Assembly: GCA_905478555.1 (NCBI GenBank)
Contig: CAJQIZ010000003.1
Span: forward strand, 1 to 46,703
DNA: 46,703 nt
Origin: an uncultured Flavobacteriales bacterium
GTDB lineage: Bacteria > Bacteroidota > Bacteroidia > Flavobacteriales > BACL11
Direction: 5' to 3'
The notes beneath the pieces are model-generated. The model was not told the origin of the DNA. It saw only the letters and a list, made by a program, of their open reading frames with translations, and did not search any database. Below are positions 33,427 through 41,057 of the stretch, piece by piece. A program made the position numbers and the translations under genes. How positions within the stretch are numbered: position 1 is the first letter of the stretch; each line of letters opens with the position of its first letter.

Positions 33427-34611
33427 ATGGAATATGTAGTATTAGCAGTTTTATTAATAGGATTCGGATCCTTATACTTTAAAAAAGAAGATGTAACGGA
33501 GGATAATTCTGAAGAGGATAAAGAGAGAATATCGGAATTAGAACAAGCTCATTCTGCAAAAGATGAAATTATAAAAAACTTACAAAACACTGCAGATGTA
33601 TTGAATGCTAAACTAAGTTCATTTGATCAAACTAAAACAGAAAAAACACAAATTGCAGAAAGGCTAAAGTTAATTGAGGGGGAAAGAAATAATCTGAAAA
33701 ACGAAAATACAAAACTTAATAAAGAGGAAGAAAATAGAAATGAAACTTTAAGGAAATCTGTAGAGTCCACAAATACACTTCAAAATAGTTTGAAAACAGA
33801 AATTGCAAGAGTAAATGATGAAAGAGTAAAAGAAACAGAGCAGAAATTTGAGAAAATGAAACTCACTTGGGGAGAACATGAAAAAGAGGTAGAAAATCAT
33901 TTAAGAAAAATATGTAACAATCATGTTATAGAATATATTGGACAGGAAGATTTCCCATATCCTAGAAACAAACCTGACAATTCCATTGAAATAATGGATC
34001 AACTTATAGTATTTGACGCAAAAAGCCCGGCAAATGATGATTTAACTAACTTCCCAAAATACATTAAGTTACAAACTGAAAATCTGAAAAAATACGCAAA
34101 ACACGATAATGTAAAAAAGGATTTATTTTTAGTAATCCCATCTAACACACTTTCTGTAATTAATCAATTTTCTTACAATATTGGCGACTATAATGTATAT
34201 ATTATTACTAAAGATGCATTAGAGCCAATTATTTTAAGCTTAAAGAAAATAGAAGAATATGAGTTTGCAGATAAATTAAGTCCAGAAGAAAGGGATAATG
34301 TTTGCAGAGTAATTGGGAAATTTGCTCACACTACAAAAAGAAGAATTCAGATTGATCAATTTTTTGCAGAAGAATTTTTAGATACACTTCAGAAAGCAAA
34401 ACATTTACCAAGTGATATTTTAGAAAGTGTAATTCAGTTTGAAAATGCGGAGAAACTAAACCCTCCAATGGAAAAAAGAAAAAAACAAATACTTACAAAA
34501 GATTTGAAAGAAAAGTCAGATCAAATAAAAAAGGAAATTGAATTAAGGGAAATTCCTGAAATTCAAGCCAAAATAACTTTTAAAGAAAAAGATGAGGGAG
34601 AACAAAAATAA
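33427..34611 (+). CDS. rmuC: RmuC-family protein (putative DNA recombination nuclease)
   Basis: RmuC limits rearrangement at inverted repeats in E. coli; the domain is PD-(D/E)XK-like. The N-terminal residues 2-17 are hydrophobic and could anchor it in the membrane. Residues about 25-155 form a coiled coil. The core begins near 160: NHVIEYIGQEDFPYPRNKPD, then MDQLIVFDAKSPAND, where D and the DAK motif fit the nuclease core. 394 aa. The last 20 bp overlap rlmB. Confidence 0.88.
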   Translation: MEYVVLAVLLIGFGSLYFKKEDVTEDNSEEDKERISELEQAHSAKDEIIKNLQNTADVLNAKLSSFDQTKTEKTQIAERLKLIEGERNNLKNENTKLNKEEENRNETLRKSVESTNTLQNSLKTEIARVNDERVKETEQKFEKMKLTWGEHEKEVENHLRKICNNHVIEYIGQEDFPYPRNKPDNSIEIMDQLIVFDAKSPANDDLTNFPKYIKLQTENLKKYAKHDNVKKDLFLVIPSNTLSVINQFSYNIGDYNVYIITKDALEPIILSLKKIEEYEFADKLSPEERDNVCRVIGKFAHTTKRRIQIDQFFAEEFLDTLQKAKHLPSDILESVIQFENAEKLNPPMEKRKKQILTKDLKEKSDQIKKEIELREIPEIQAKITFKEKDEGEQK

Positions 34612-35347
34612 CGATTACGAAAAAAATTCTGTTTTTGGAATAAGAGCAATTATTGAAGCAATTGAAGCCGGTAAAACAATTGACAAACTGTTTATACAAA
34701 AAGGTTTGCATAATGATTTGTTTGCTGAATTATGGAAACTAGTCCGTTTAAGAAGAATAAACTACAAACATGTTCCGATTGAAAAAATAAATAGATTAAC
34801 AAGAAAGAACCACCAAGGTGTTTTTGCGTTTATATCGCCTATCGACATTCATAATATTGAGGATATTATTCCTCAAATATACGAACAAGGAAAAACTCCA
34901 CTTATCTTGGTTTTAGATGGAATAACAGATGTAAGAAACTTTGGAGCCATTGCCCGAACTGCAGAATGTGCTGGCGTAGATACTATTTTAATTCCAGAAC
35001 AAAGTGCAGCTGCTATAAATGCAGATGCCGTAAAAACCTCTGCTGGAGCTTTGCACAAAATACCTATTTGTAGAACTTGGAATTTAAAAATGAGTCTTCA
35101 GTTTTTAAAAGATAGCGGATTGCAATTGGTTAGTTGCACCGAAAAAACTACTAAAAGCTTGTACGATCCAGATTTCACACATCCAACCGCAATCATCATG
35201 GGATCGGAAGATGACGGAGTATCTCCAGAATATTTAAAGATGTCGGATTGCAAAGCTAAAATACCAATGAGTGGGAAAATATCTTCCTTAAATGTATCAG
35301 TAGCATCCGCTATTATTGTTTATGAAGCTATAAGACAGAGAGGATAA
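34592..35347 (+). CDS. rlmB: 23S rRNA 2'-O-methyltransferase of the TrmH/SpoU family
   Basis: Methylates the 2'-OH of a guanosine in 23S rRNA (G2251 in E. coli RlmB) through a knotted SPOUT fold. The N-terminal SpoU substrate-binding part has SVFGIRAIIEAIEAGKTIDK and KNHQGVFAFI. The catalytic domain has LDGITDVRNFGAIARTAECA, VKTSAGALHKIPI, IIMGSEDDGVSPE and PMSGKISSLNVSVASAI, all family motifs. 251 aa. The assignment to RlmB rather than another TrmH paralogue is likely but not proven. Confidence 0.9.
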   Translation: MRENKNNDYEKNSVFGIRAIIEAIEAGKTIDKLFIQKGLHNDLFAELWKLVRLRRINYKHVPIEKINRLTRKNHQGVFAFISPIDIHNIEDIIPQIYEQGKTPLILVLDGITDVRNFGAIARTAECAGVDTILIPEQSAAAINADAVKTSAGALHKIPICRTWNLKMSLQFLKDSGLQLVSCTEKTTKSLYDPDFTHPTAIIMGSEDDGVSPEYLKMSDCKAKIPMSGKISSLNVSVASAIIVYEAIRQRG

Positions 35348-35349
35348 AT

Positions 35350-35457
35350 CTATAATATTATTTCATAAACATCATTATAAGTTCTCTGTATGTTTTTATA
35401 CAAAAAACCACCATCTTCCAAAGCGTCATCTACCAAGTCAAATGAAGTACAATACAA
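35350..35457 (-). other. Possible 35-codon minus-strand reading frame after rlmB
   Basis: An open frame from TTG (35457) with acidic, protein-like composition (SFDLVDDALEDGGFLYKN then DVYEIIL) that occupies the gap between rlmB and the MmcQ gene. It has no clear start signal, lies antisense to the leader of the MmcQ gene, and is not recognised. It may be a small gene, a remnant or chance. Confidence 0.2.
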
Positions 35458-35472
35458 ATAATTAGTTAAATT

Positions 35473-35480
35473 TAAGTTTG
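35473..35480 (+). promoter_or_regulatory. -7 box for the MmcQ/YjbR gene (apparently leaderless)
   Basis: TAAGTTTG with five bases before the ATG at 35486, so the transcript should start at or beside the ATG. Confidence 0.5.
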
Positions 35481-35485
35481 CATTT

Positions 35486-35842
35486 ATGAACCTTGACCAA
35501 TTCAGACAATATTGTCTACACTTTAAAGTAGAAAAAGAAGATCTTCCTTTTGATGAAAATACTTTAGTATTTAAAGTAATAGGGAAGATGTTTTACCTTT
35601 GTAATATGTTGGAGTTTGAGTTTTGTAACTTAAAATGTGATCCTGAAAAATCATTAGAACTCAGAGAATACTTCCCAGTAGTAACTCCAGCTTGTCACAA
35701 GAGTAAAAAACATTGGAACTCAGTAAACTTCAATGGGGAACTAAATGATAATCAAATAAGAGAATGGATTTCGGATTCCTATAATTTAGTAGTAGAAAAA
35801 ATGTCAAAGAAGTTAAAAAAAAATTATCAGAAAAAAGGATAA
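35486..35842 (+). CDS. MmcQ/YjbR family protein
   Basis: Small cytosolic protein of the MmcQ/YjbR (CyaY-like double-wing) fold, some of which bind DNA; the role is unknown. 118 aa with the family pattern: FRQYCLHFKVEKEDLPFDE, TLVFKVIGKMFYLC, NLKCDPEKSLELRE, PACHKSKKHWNSVNFNG and IREWISDSYNLVVEKM. Expressed from its own -7 box five bases from the ATG, suggesting a leaderless mRNA. Followed by a stretch of 170 bp with no gene before the next small gene. Confidence 0.88.
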   Translation: MNLDQFRQYCLHFKVEKEDLPFDENTLVFKVIGKMFYLCNMLEFEFCNLKCDPEKSLELREYFPVVTPACHKSKKHWNSVNFNGELNDNQIREWISDSYNLVVEKMSKKLKKNYQKKG

Positions 35843-35991
35843 AATAAAACTGATTTTCAAAAACTAAAAATGTACCTCCGAACATAAACTATATTATTTT
35901 CAGAAAGATTGTAATAAAGAATTTATAATGAAAATGAGTATCACAGAATACAAAAAATTAATTTTAAGTTTAAGGAATAAGTAAGATTTAT

Positions 35992-35999
35992 TACTTTTG
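35992..35999 (+). promoter_or_regulatory. -7 box for the 43-residue protein
   Basis: TACTTTTG, a TAnnTTTG match 14 bp before the ATG at 36014. Confidence 0.5.
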
Positions 36000-36013
36000 A
36001 AAAAAAATAAATA

Positions 36014-36145
36014 ATGTTTAAACTATTAGCTAAAATTAACAAAATTATACTACCTTCTATGATTAATAAAGATTTATCAAAACTAGGTTCTCTTCAGAAA
36101 CTAATTATAGGATATAGATATTGGGTAACTAAAAATGCTTTATAA
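36014..36145 (+). CDS. 43-residue basic protein, conserved-looking in Flavobacteriales
   Basis: Small gene, too short for usual cut-offs. The product begins MFKLLAKINKIILPSM and ends with LIIGYRYWVTKNAL. It is basic, helical and without a signal peptide. I recall proteins of this length with the same frame (FKLLAKxNKxxLPS near the start and WRYYVTKxAL at the end) in many Flavobacteriales genomes, some misnamed SsrA-binding protein. No function is known. A -7 box sits 14 bp upstream. Confidence 0.75.
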   Translation: MFKLLAKINKIILPSMINKDLSKLGSLQKLIIGYRYWVTKNAL

Positions 36146-36210
36146 TAATCGTTTTATAGATAAGTAATTTCTAATTTACAAATAATAGAGAGTACAATAA
36201 TGAGAAATCT

Positions 36211-36912
36211 TTATTTTCTTCCTTTCATTATCTGTTCGTAAGATTCTTTTACTACCAAAAACTTCTCCTCAGCTAACTTCTTAATATCATCACTTACTCC
36301 AATCAACTTGTCGGGATGGAATTTAACAGCCATTTTCCTGTACGCCTTCTTCACCTCAGTATCTGTAGCATCTTTTGAAATTCCTAGAATGGTATACCAT
36401 TTTTCAGAATTACTTCCCTTGGACAAGAACATGGACTGAATAGATTCAAAATCATAAGAATTAATATTCATATAAGTAGCAATTCTTTTTATTTGTTCTA
36501 CTTCATTTGGGTGAATTTCATTATCAGCAGCTGATACTCCAAACAAAAAATGAATTATTTCTAAACGAGAGGAATGATTTATATGTGAGTTTAATTGTAA
36601 ACAAACTTGTCTGAGTTTAGAGCTATAATCCTGTTTATTCAAATTATTAAACATCCTAAAGTATTCATTCGATTTTTTTGTTCCAAATGTATTGGTAAAG
36701 AATTTTTTCACATACTCCAATTCTGATTTCAACACTTTTCCATCTGCTTTTATTACAACTGAAGAAAGTATAAGTAAGGATATTTCGAATGCAGTTTTAT
36801 TATCCACTTTAGAAGCAAAAACATTTTTCCCTACATAATAACCAATAATTCCACCAATTGGACCAGCAAAAAACCATCCTGCAGCCGCTCCAATCCATTT
36901 TCCGTTCGACAT
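36211..36912 (-). CDS. TerB-like plus DnaJ-domain protein (DjlA-like)
   Basis: Co-chaperone candidate for DnaK. The N-terminus ([20 protein letters not shown]) is glycine rich and hydrophobic, possibly membrane associated as in DjlA. Residues about 40-160 are a TerB-like helical domain ([40 protein letters not shown]). The J domain occupies the last 65 residues, with [20 protein letters not shown] and the HPD triad near residue 197, which stimulates DnaK ATPase. 233 aa. Own -7 box upstream. Confidence 0.9.
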   Translation of the reverse strand: MSNGKWIGAAAGWFFAGPIGGIIGYYVGKNVFASKVDNKTAFEISLLILSSVVIKADGKVLKSELEYVKKFFTNTFGTKKSNEYFRMFNNLNKQDYSSKLRQVCLQLNSHINHSSRLEIIHFLFGVSAADNEIHPNEVEQIKRIATYMNINSYDFESIQSMFLSKGSNSEKWYTILGISKDATDTEVKKAYRKMAVKFHPDKLIGVSDDIKKLAEEKFLVVKESYEQIMKGRK

Positions 36913-36926
36913 ATATATATTTTTTA

Positions 36927-36934
36927 CAAATTTA
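36927..36934 (-). promoter_or_regulatory. -7 box for the TerB-DnaJ gene
   Basis: Minus-strand TAAATTTG, 14 bp before the ATG at 36912. Confidence 0.5.
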
Positions 36935-36958
36935 CAATTTTATTCAACAACTATCAGA

Positions 36959-37162
36959 ATGGTGAAAAAAAAAGAATCCGAAAGTTCTCTTTTATCTATT
37001 AAATAACTCTATCGAAATACGGAAAAAGGGATTCGTTTAACTCCAATAATTATTGAATTCAGCTTGTGGGGGAATTATAATATGCGAGAATTTAATGAAA
37101 TAGATGACATTGAAGGCTTGAATTGTTATAAGTATAAAAAACGAGCGTTATATTCATGTTAA
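36959..37162 (+). pseudogene. Remnant tail of an HxlR-like winged-helix regulator
   Basis: One frame reads MVKKKESESSLLSIK, stop (37004-37006), then 51 codons containing TEKGIRLTPIIIEFSLWG and ending KKRALYSC. The LTEKG-x(4)-PI-x(4)-WG pattern is the C-terminal winged-helix end of HxlR-type regulators. The helix-turn-helix core is absent, so only a fragment remains. The last codons run into the direct repeat at 37147. Whether the first 15 codons belong to the same ancestor is unclear. Confidence 0.45.
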
Positions 37163-37196
37163 ATAATTTAAATAACATATGTTATATGCACGTTAA
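37147..37196. repeat. Imperfect 16-bp direct repeats with palindromes before the recombinase
   Basis: GTTATATTCATGTTAA (37147-37162) and GTTATATGCACGTTAA (37181-37196) differ at two positions and are 34 bp apart. Between them are the perfect palindrome ATAACATATGTTAT (37172-37185) and an inverted pair ATGTTA/TAACAT (37156-37161, 37173-37178). The recombinase ATG is 46 bp downstream. Possibly recombinase-binding or attachment sequence; not proven. Confidence 0.5.
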
Positions 37197-37242
37197 TTTT
37201 TATAAAATACCATAAATACAGGTCAATAATCCTCATTCAAAA

Positions 37243-38202
37243 ATGAAAAATTCAACCTTATTATTGGAATATTTAAGCGAATTTATTGCAAATTCAGCCA
37301 CAAGAAGAGTCAAAGGATATGGTACTGTTGGATTGGCTCATAATACTATTAGAACCTATAAATCGCTTTATATGATCACAGTGGAGTATGAGTTGGAGAA
37401 AGCTCAGTAATTATTTCTGGATGGAATCGATAAAAATACCGCTGAGTCATTCACTCGATTTCTAAAAATAGAGAAACAATACAGCGATAATTACTGTGGT
37501 CAATTGCTGAAATTATTTAAGATTATTTTAAGAGATGCCCAGAAAAGTGGCTTTGAGATTCACCCTTATTCTAATTATATAGAATCCTTTAAACAGAAAA
37601 GTTCAGATCGAATTATCCTTTTTTTGAATCCAGCAGAAATAAAAGTGTTGAAGAGATTAGAGCGGATACCAAGTGAGTTAGAAGATAGCTACAAATGGTT
37701 ACTGATTGGACTTTCTATTGGACAAAGAGTTTCGGATTTATTAAGTCTTAATTCTAGTAATATTAGAAAAGCTAACAATGGACTCTATATCGATATCATC
37801 CAGCAAAAAACAAAAAAGGCTGTTACCATTGGGGTGGCAGATCCGCTAGTGATTGACCTTTTAGAAAGTGAATTTCCAAAAGTACTTTCTCAAGAAGCTT
37901 TTAATAAGCACATAAAAATGATTTGTAAAATTGCAGGAATTGATGAAGTAGTTCGTGGTTTTAAGAACAATCCTAAAACTAGAAGAAAGGAAGTGTCATC
38001 AGCTCCAAAGTATGAGTTTGTAACCTCTCATATTATGAGAAGATCTTTTGCTTCTAATTATTATGGGAAAATTGAAACACCGCTGTTGATGAACATAACT
38101 GGACACACCAAAGAGAGTACGTTTTTAACTTATATTGGTACTCATCAGAATAAGGATGCGTTGGCAGATTTTTTTATGCAAAAAGCGAGTGTTATTTGGT
38201 AG
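37243..38202 (+). pseudogene. Tyrosine recombinase/integrase with in-frame stop
   Basis: Reading from ATG 37243, codons 1-55 encode a SAM-like core-binding region (LLLEYLSEFIANSATRRVKG, HNTIRTYKSLYMITVEYEL). Codon 56 is TAA (37408-37410), and the same frame then runs on without break to 38202. The catalytic domain keeps all six expected residues: R162 in GQRVSDLL, K189, H263 and R266 in HIMRRSFASN, H288 in GHTKEST and Y297 in TYIGTHQ. With CAA at codon 56 it would be a 319 aa enzyme. Without readthrough, only a C-terminal piece from the TTG at 37504 could be made. Converges with a frameshifted small gene. Confidence 0.85.
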
Positions 38203-38489
38203 GATCTGGGTCTCTATCCATAAGACCTTGCTTCTCTATTTCTTTTAATTGTTTAATAGTAAATTGATCTCTAACTGATTTTGTTTTTGGAAAGATATAG
38301 TTAGAAAGGGTAACAAAGACTTTTACCCGTTCTGTTTTGGTGAGTTTTTCTTGGTTTACCAAAAGATCATCCAGCACTTTTTCATAGAGCAGCTCCATCT
38401 TTTCTTTAATAGAAAGTTCATCTTTTTTTTGCGGGACCCCGTTTGGATTTTTTGCCTGCTTTCTTTGCTGATTTTGGATTGAATGGCAT
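38192..38489 (-). pseudogene. Small basic gene next to the recombinase, broken in an A8 run
   Basis: From ATG 38489 the frame reads MPFNPKSAKKAGKKSKRGPA then KKR and a stop. If the run of eight A on the minus strand (plus 38423-38430) were seven, it would join the downstream frame through KKDELSIKEK to the segment MELLYEKVLDDLLVNQEKL and on to the end at 38192, a protein of about 98 aa. The intact part starts at 38398. The N-terminal half is Lys/Gly/Pro rich, like the tails of some phage or island proteins. Function unknown. Sequencing error in the homopolymer is possible. Confidence 0.6.
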
Positions 38490-38514
38490 ACTTAGTGAAA
38501 TTAAAAAGTGAATT

Positions 38515-38522
38515 CAAATTTA
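38515..38522 (-). promoter_or_regulatory. -7 box for the small gene beside the recombinase
   Basis: Minus-strand TAAATTTG, 25 bp before the ATG at 38489. That a promoter remains supports the longer reading of this gene. Confidence 0.4.
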
Positions 38523-38581
38523 GATAAAATAATTTATAGCTGGCTTAAAATTTGTTCTGAAACATTTTTACAGAAAATAAT

Positions 38582-39298
38582 TCATGATTTATTCTTTTTA
38601 GAAATTTTCATATATAAAACTTGAAGAATAAACTGTGGTGTAGATATTAAATTCCTCTTAGCCAATCTTATAGGTTCATGCAGAAAACGTGGTAACCATT
38701 CTAAACCATATTTTATCCAAAATTTAGAAGGACGGCTGACAGTCCCAGAATAAAAATCAAATACAGCTCCTATTGAACAAATTAATTTCGCATTTATATT
38801 TATATTATTATTATAAACCCATTTTTCTTGTTTGGGAGCAGTCATACCTACAAATAAAATGTCAGATTCTACTTTATTAATTAATGAGCATATTTTCACA
38901 TTTTCTTCATTTGTGAAATTATTTTTATAAGGCGGTGAATAAGAATGTACAGTAACATTAGGAAATTCTTTGGAGGCACGTTTTGTAATCATTTTTAGAG
39001 TATTATCTGAAGCCCCAAGAAAAAAACATGATCCCTTCTTATTATTTAAATCATTCATTAAGTGCAGAAATAAGTCATATCCTGCGATTTTCTTGATTTT
39101 AGCTTTATATAATATATTTTTTGCCCAAACAACTCCAATCCCATCAGGTAATAAAACATCGGAACTTTTAAGTGCTTCAAAAAAGGATTTATCTGAATGA
39201 GACATTAGATAACTATGAGGATTAAGAGTATTAATTATCCTATGATGATTAAAATTAATCTGATTTAAATTTTTTGTAGTTACTTGATTTATTAGCAT
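38582..39298 (-). CDS. WecG/TagA/CpsF-family glycosyltransferase (GT26)
   Basis: Transfers a sugar such as N-acetylmannosaminuronate or N-acetylmannosamine to a lipid-linked acceptor during surface-polymer assembly. 238 aa with family marks: DVLLPDGIGVVW, KIAGYDLFLHLM, GSCFFLGASDNTLKMI, VHSYSPPYKN, ILFVGMTAPKQEKWV and CSIGAVFDFYSGTVSRPSKF, then GLEWLPRFLHEPIRLAKR. Complete and apparently functional. Its first 31 residues recur in a truncated copy at 39661-39852. It sits at the end of the polysaccharide locus, separated by about 620 bp of debris from the main operon. Confidence 0.92.
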   Translation of the reverse strand: MLINQVTTKNLNQINFNHHRIINTLNPHSYLMSHSDKSFFEALKSSDVLLPDGIGVVWAKNILYKAKIKKIAGYDLFLHLMNDLNNKKGSCFFLGASDNTLKMITKRASKEFPNVTVHSYSPPYKNNFTNEENVKICSLINKVESDILFVGMTAPKQEKWVYNNNININAKLICSIGAVFDFYSGTVSRPSKFWIKYGLEWLPRFLHEPIRLAKRNLISTPQFILQVLYMKISKKNKS

Positions 39299-39557
39299 TT
39301 ATTATTTATAAATATGAACTTATGATTATAATCAATTGTTTAAATAATGTTATCACAATTTACTTTAATTTGAAAGTGCAAATTAAAAAATAAAAAACTA
39401 CAAATAATGAAACAAATGTTAGAAAGAATTTATTTCTTAAAAATTTAATGTCACCATCCATTTCTAATTTTTTAAATTAATTAATATTACAATAATACTA
39501 ATAATATATTACTCCTAAAGTTCTAATCGGTAAACTACATAAAAATTAGGTAAACAA
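39299..39557. other. Non-coding stretch in the polysaccharide locus
   Basis: AT-rich sequence between the intact WecG/TagA gene and the debris. I see no gene, RNA or clear repeat. Together with the truncated copy and the gap to 39918 it makes about 620 bp without a complete gene. Confidence 0.5.
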
Positions 39558-39852
39558 CTAGTTAGAATCTAACTGCATGGATTCACACAATTCTAACATG
39601 TCTTCTAGTTTAAGCTTACCTGAAGAGCTGTTAGAAGTTACAATTACGTTTCTATCACTATCAAAAACTAACTTCAGTTGGAAATGTTCCTTTAAAAGTA
39701 ACTCCAGTTTTACCCTTTACATCTATCTCAAAAGAACTACTACTAGAAGATTGAGCAGTTAAATAACTATGAGGATTAATAGTATTAATAATTCTATGAT
39801 CATCAAAGTTAATCTTATCAAAACTTTTCGTAATTATTTGCTTTATTAACAT
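39558..39852 (-). pseudogene. Truncated duplicate of the WecG/TagA gene joined to foreign debris
   Basis: From ATG 39852 the first 31 residues match the intact WecG/TagA gene at 21 positions (shared INF, HRIINT, NPHSYL). Similarity ends near 39757, where a serine run (SSSSSSFEIDVKG) begins; that frame stops at 39661. In the next frame, 39716 to 39558 encodes a 52-residue protein-like tail (LLLKEHFQLKLVFDSDRNV, SGKLKLEDMLELCESMQ) that I do not recognise. So the 5' end of one gene is fused to the 3' end of another, with a frame change. Neither part is complete. Confidence 0.65.
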
Positions 39853-39862
39853 TTATTTTATA

Positions 39863-39870
39863 CAAATATA
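39863..39870 (-). promoter_or_regulatory. -7 box before the truncated WecG/TagA copy
   Basis: Minus-strand TATATTTG, 10 bp before the ATG at 39852. The intact copy has similar upstream sequence but its box is degenerate there. Confidence 0.45.
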
Positions 39871-39918
39871 TTATCAAGAATCAATCTGAATAATATAATT
39901 AATAAAAAACTATAGTTC

Positions 39919-41025
39919 TTATCTAATTTTAGTTAAAATTTCAGTCATATTTTGTTCAAAATGAGATAATGTATATTCACTTTCATATTTTTTTCTACTT
40001 GCTCTTCCTAATTTCTCTCGAAGCTTTGAAGACTTAATAAGTTTTTCTATTTTTTCTACTAGATCATCAACATTATTTTTTGGAACAATATAACCAGTTT
40101 TCCCATCTATAATTAAATCTGGTACACCTCCTTCAAAAGTAGAAATAATTGGTAGACTATATTGCATTGCTTCCAAAATAACTAATGGAACACAATCCTC
40201 TAGCGTTGGATGCACAAAAATATCAGCATTTTTAAACTCTAACACTTTAGATTGGTTATATTTTTTGCCTGCATAATGAACTACATCTAATATGTTAAGT
40301 TGATTTGCAAATCTATTAAATTTTTCTTCTGTAAAATCACCTATATCACCTACAAAAGTACAATTAAAATTAAGTTTTTTCTGCTTTAGTTTTTGACAGG
40401 ATTTTAATAATATATTAATGCCCTTAGACTCTATCAAATTGGATAAAAATAAAATTTTGATATTATCATTACTTTTATTAATCTCAATATTAGGGTTTGA
40501 GTTTAAGTCTGGAATACCATTTATACAATAATAAATTTTTTGTTCAGATACATATTTTTTAATATCTGAATAAAGATATTTAGATAATAAAATAACATTA
40601 GCATTATTAAACATCCATCGATAAATCAAATCATCAATAAATTTATTTTCATTATTTTTTACACCTTTGTTATGAAAATGATAAACTAACTTAATGTTAA
40701 ACAGTTTAATTAATAGTATTATTGGAATATCTTTGTATAAGCCTATCCCATGCGCAGTTGGTGTCAGATAACAAAGATTAGGTCTAAATGAATATAAATG
40801 ATTATAAACATTAATTATCATCTGTAGATATCGGAAAATTTTAGTGAAGCTATTTTTACCTATTTCGTCAACATCTATTGAGATACCCAGATTGATATAT
40901 TTGGTTTGAAAAGTATTATTTACAATTTTACTATTTTTAATTTGATTTCCCATCATAGCTGCACCATGTATTGGGGGAGGGTAATGTAAAATAAACAAAA
41001 TTTTCTTTTTTGAATTAGATTTCAA
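39919..41025 (-). CDS. Glycosyltransferase family 4 (GT-B)
   Basis: Adds a sugar from a nucleotide-sugar donor to the growing repeat unit at the cytosolic face of the inner membrane. N-terminal KKILFILHYPPPIHGAAMMG is the acceptor-side start of GT4 enzymes. The donor half has IKILFLSNLIESKGINILLK and FVGDIGDF, then DIFVHPTLEDCVPLVILEAM, with the E-x7-E pair, and STFEGGVPDLI. 368 aa. Last gene of the polysaccharide operon, 32 bp after the sulfotransferase gene. Sugar and linkage unknown. Confidence 0.9.
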   Translation of the reverse strand: MKSNSKKKILFILHYPPPIHGAAMMGNQIKNSKIVNNTFQTKYINLGISIDVDEIGKNSFTKIFRYLQMIINVYNHLYSFRPNLCYLTPTAHGIGLYKDIPIILLIKLFNIKLVYHFHNKGVKNNENKFIDDLIYRWMFNNANVILLSKYLYSDIKKYVSEQKIYYCINGIPDLNSNPNIEINKSNDNIKILFLSNLIESKGINILLKSCQKLKQKKLNFNCTFVGDIGDFTEEKFNRFANQLNILDVVHYAGKKYNQSKVLEFKNADIFVHPTLEDCVPLVILEAMQYSLPIISTFEGGVPDLIIDGKTGYIVPKNNVDDLVEKIEKLIKSSKLREKLGRASRKKYESEYTLSHFEQNMTEILTKIR

Positions 41026-41057
41026 TTTATATTGATAATTTTTAATAACAATACTTG

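Noticed and set aside
35929-35985. 18-codon frame starting MKMSITEYKKLIL in the gap before the 43-residue gene
   Set aside because: Too short, no promoter box, and no family recognised.
38572-39298. Possible degradation of the intact WecG/TagA gene
   Set aside because: All family motifs and the full length are present; only the upstream partner copy is broken.
39577-39762. Plus-strand 61-codon frame opposite the WecG remnant
   Set aside because: It is antisense to the two debris fragments, which read better as protein; the serine/leucine bias is a mirror effect.
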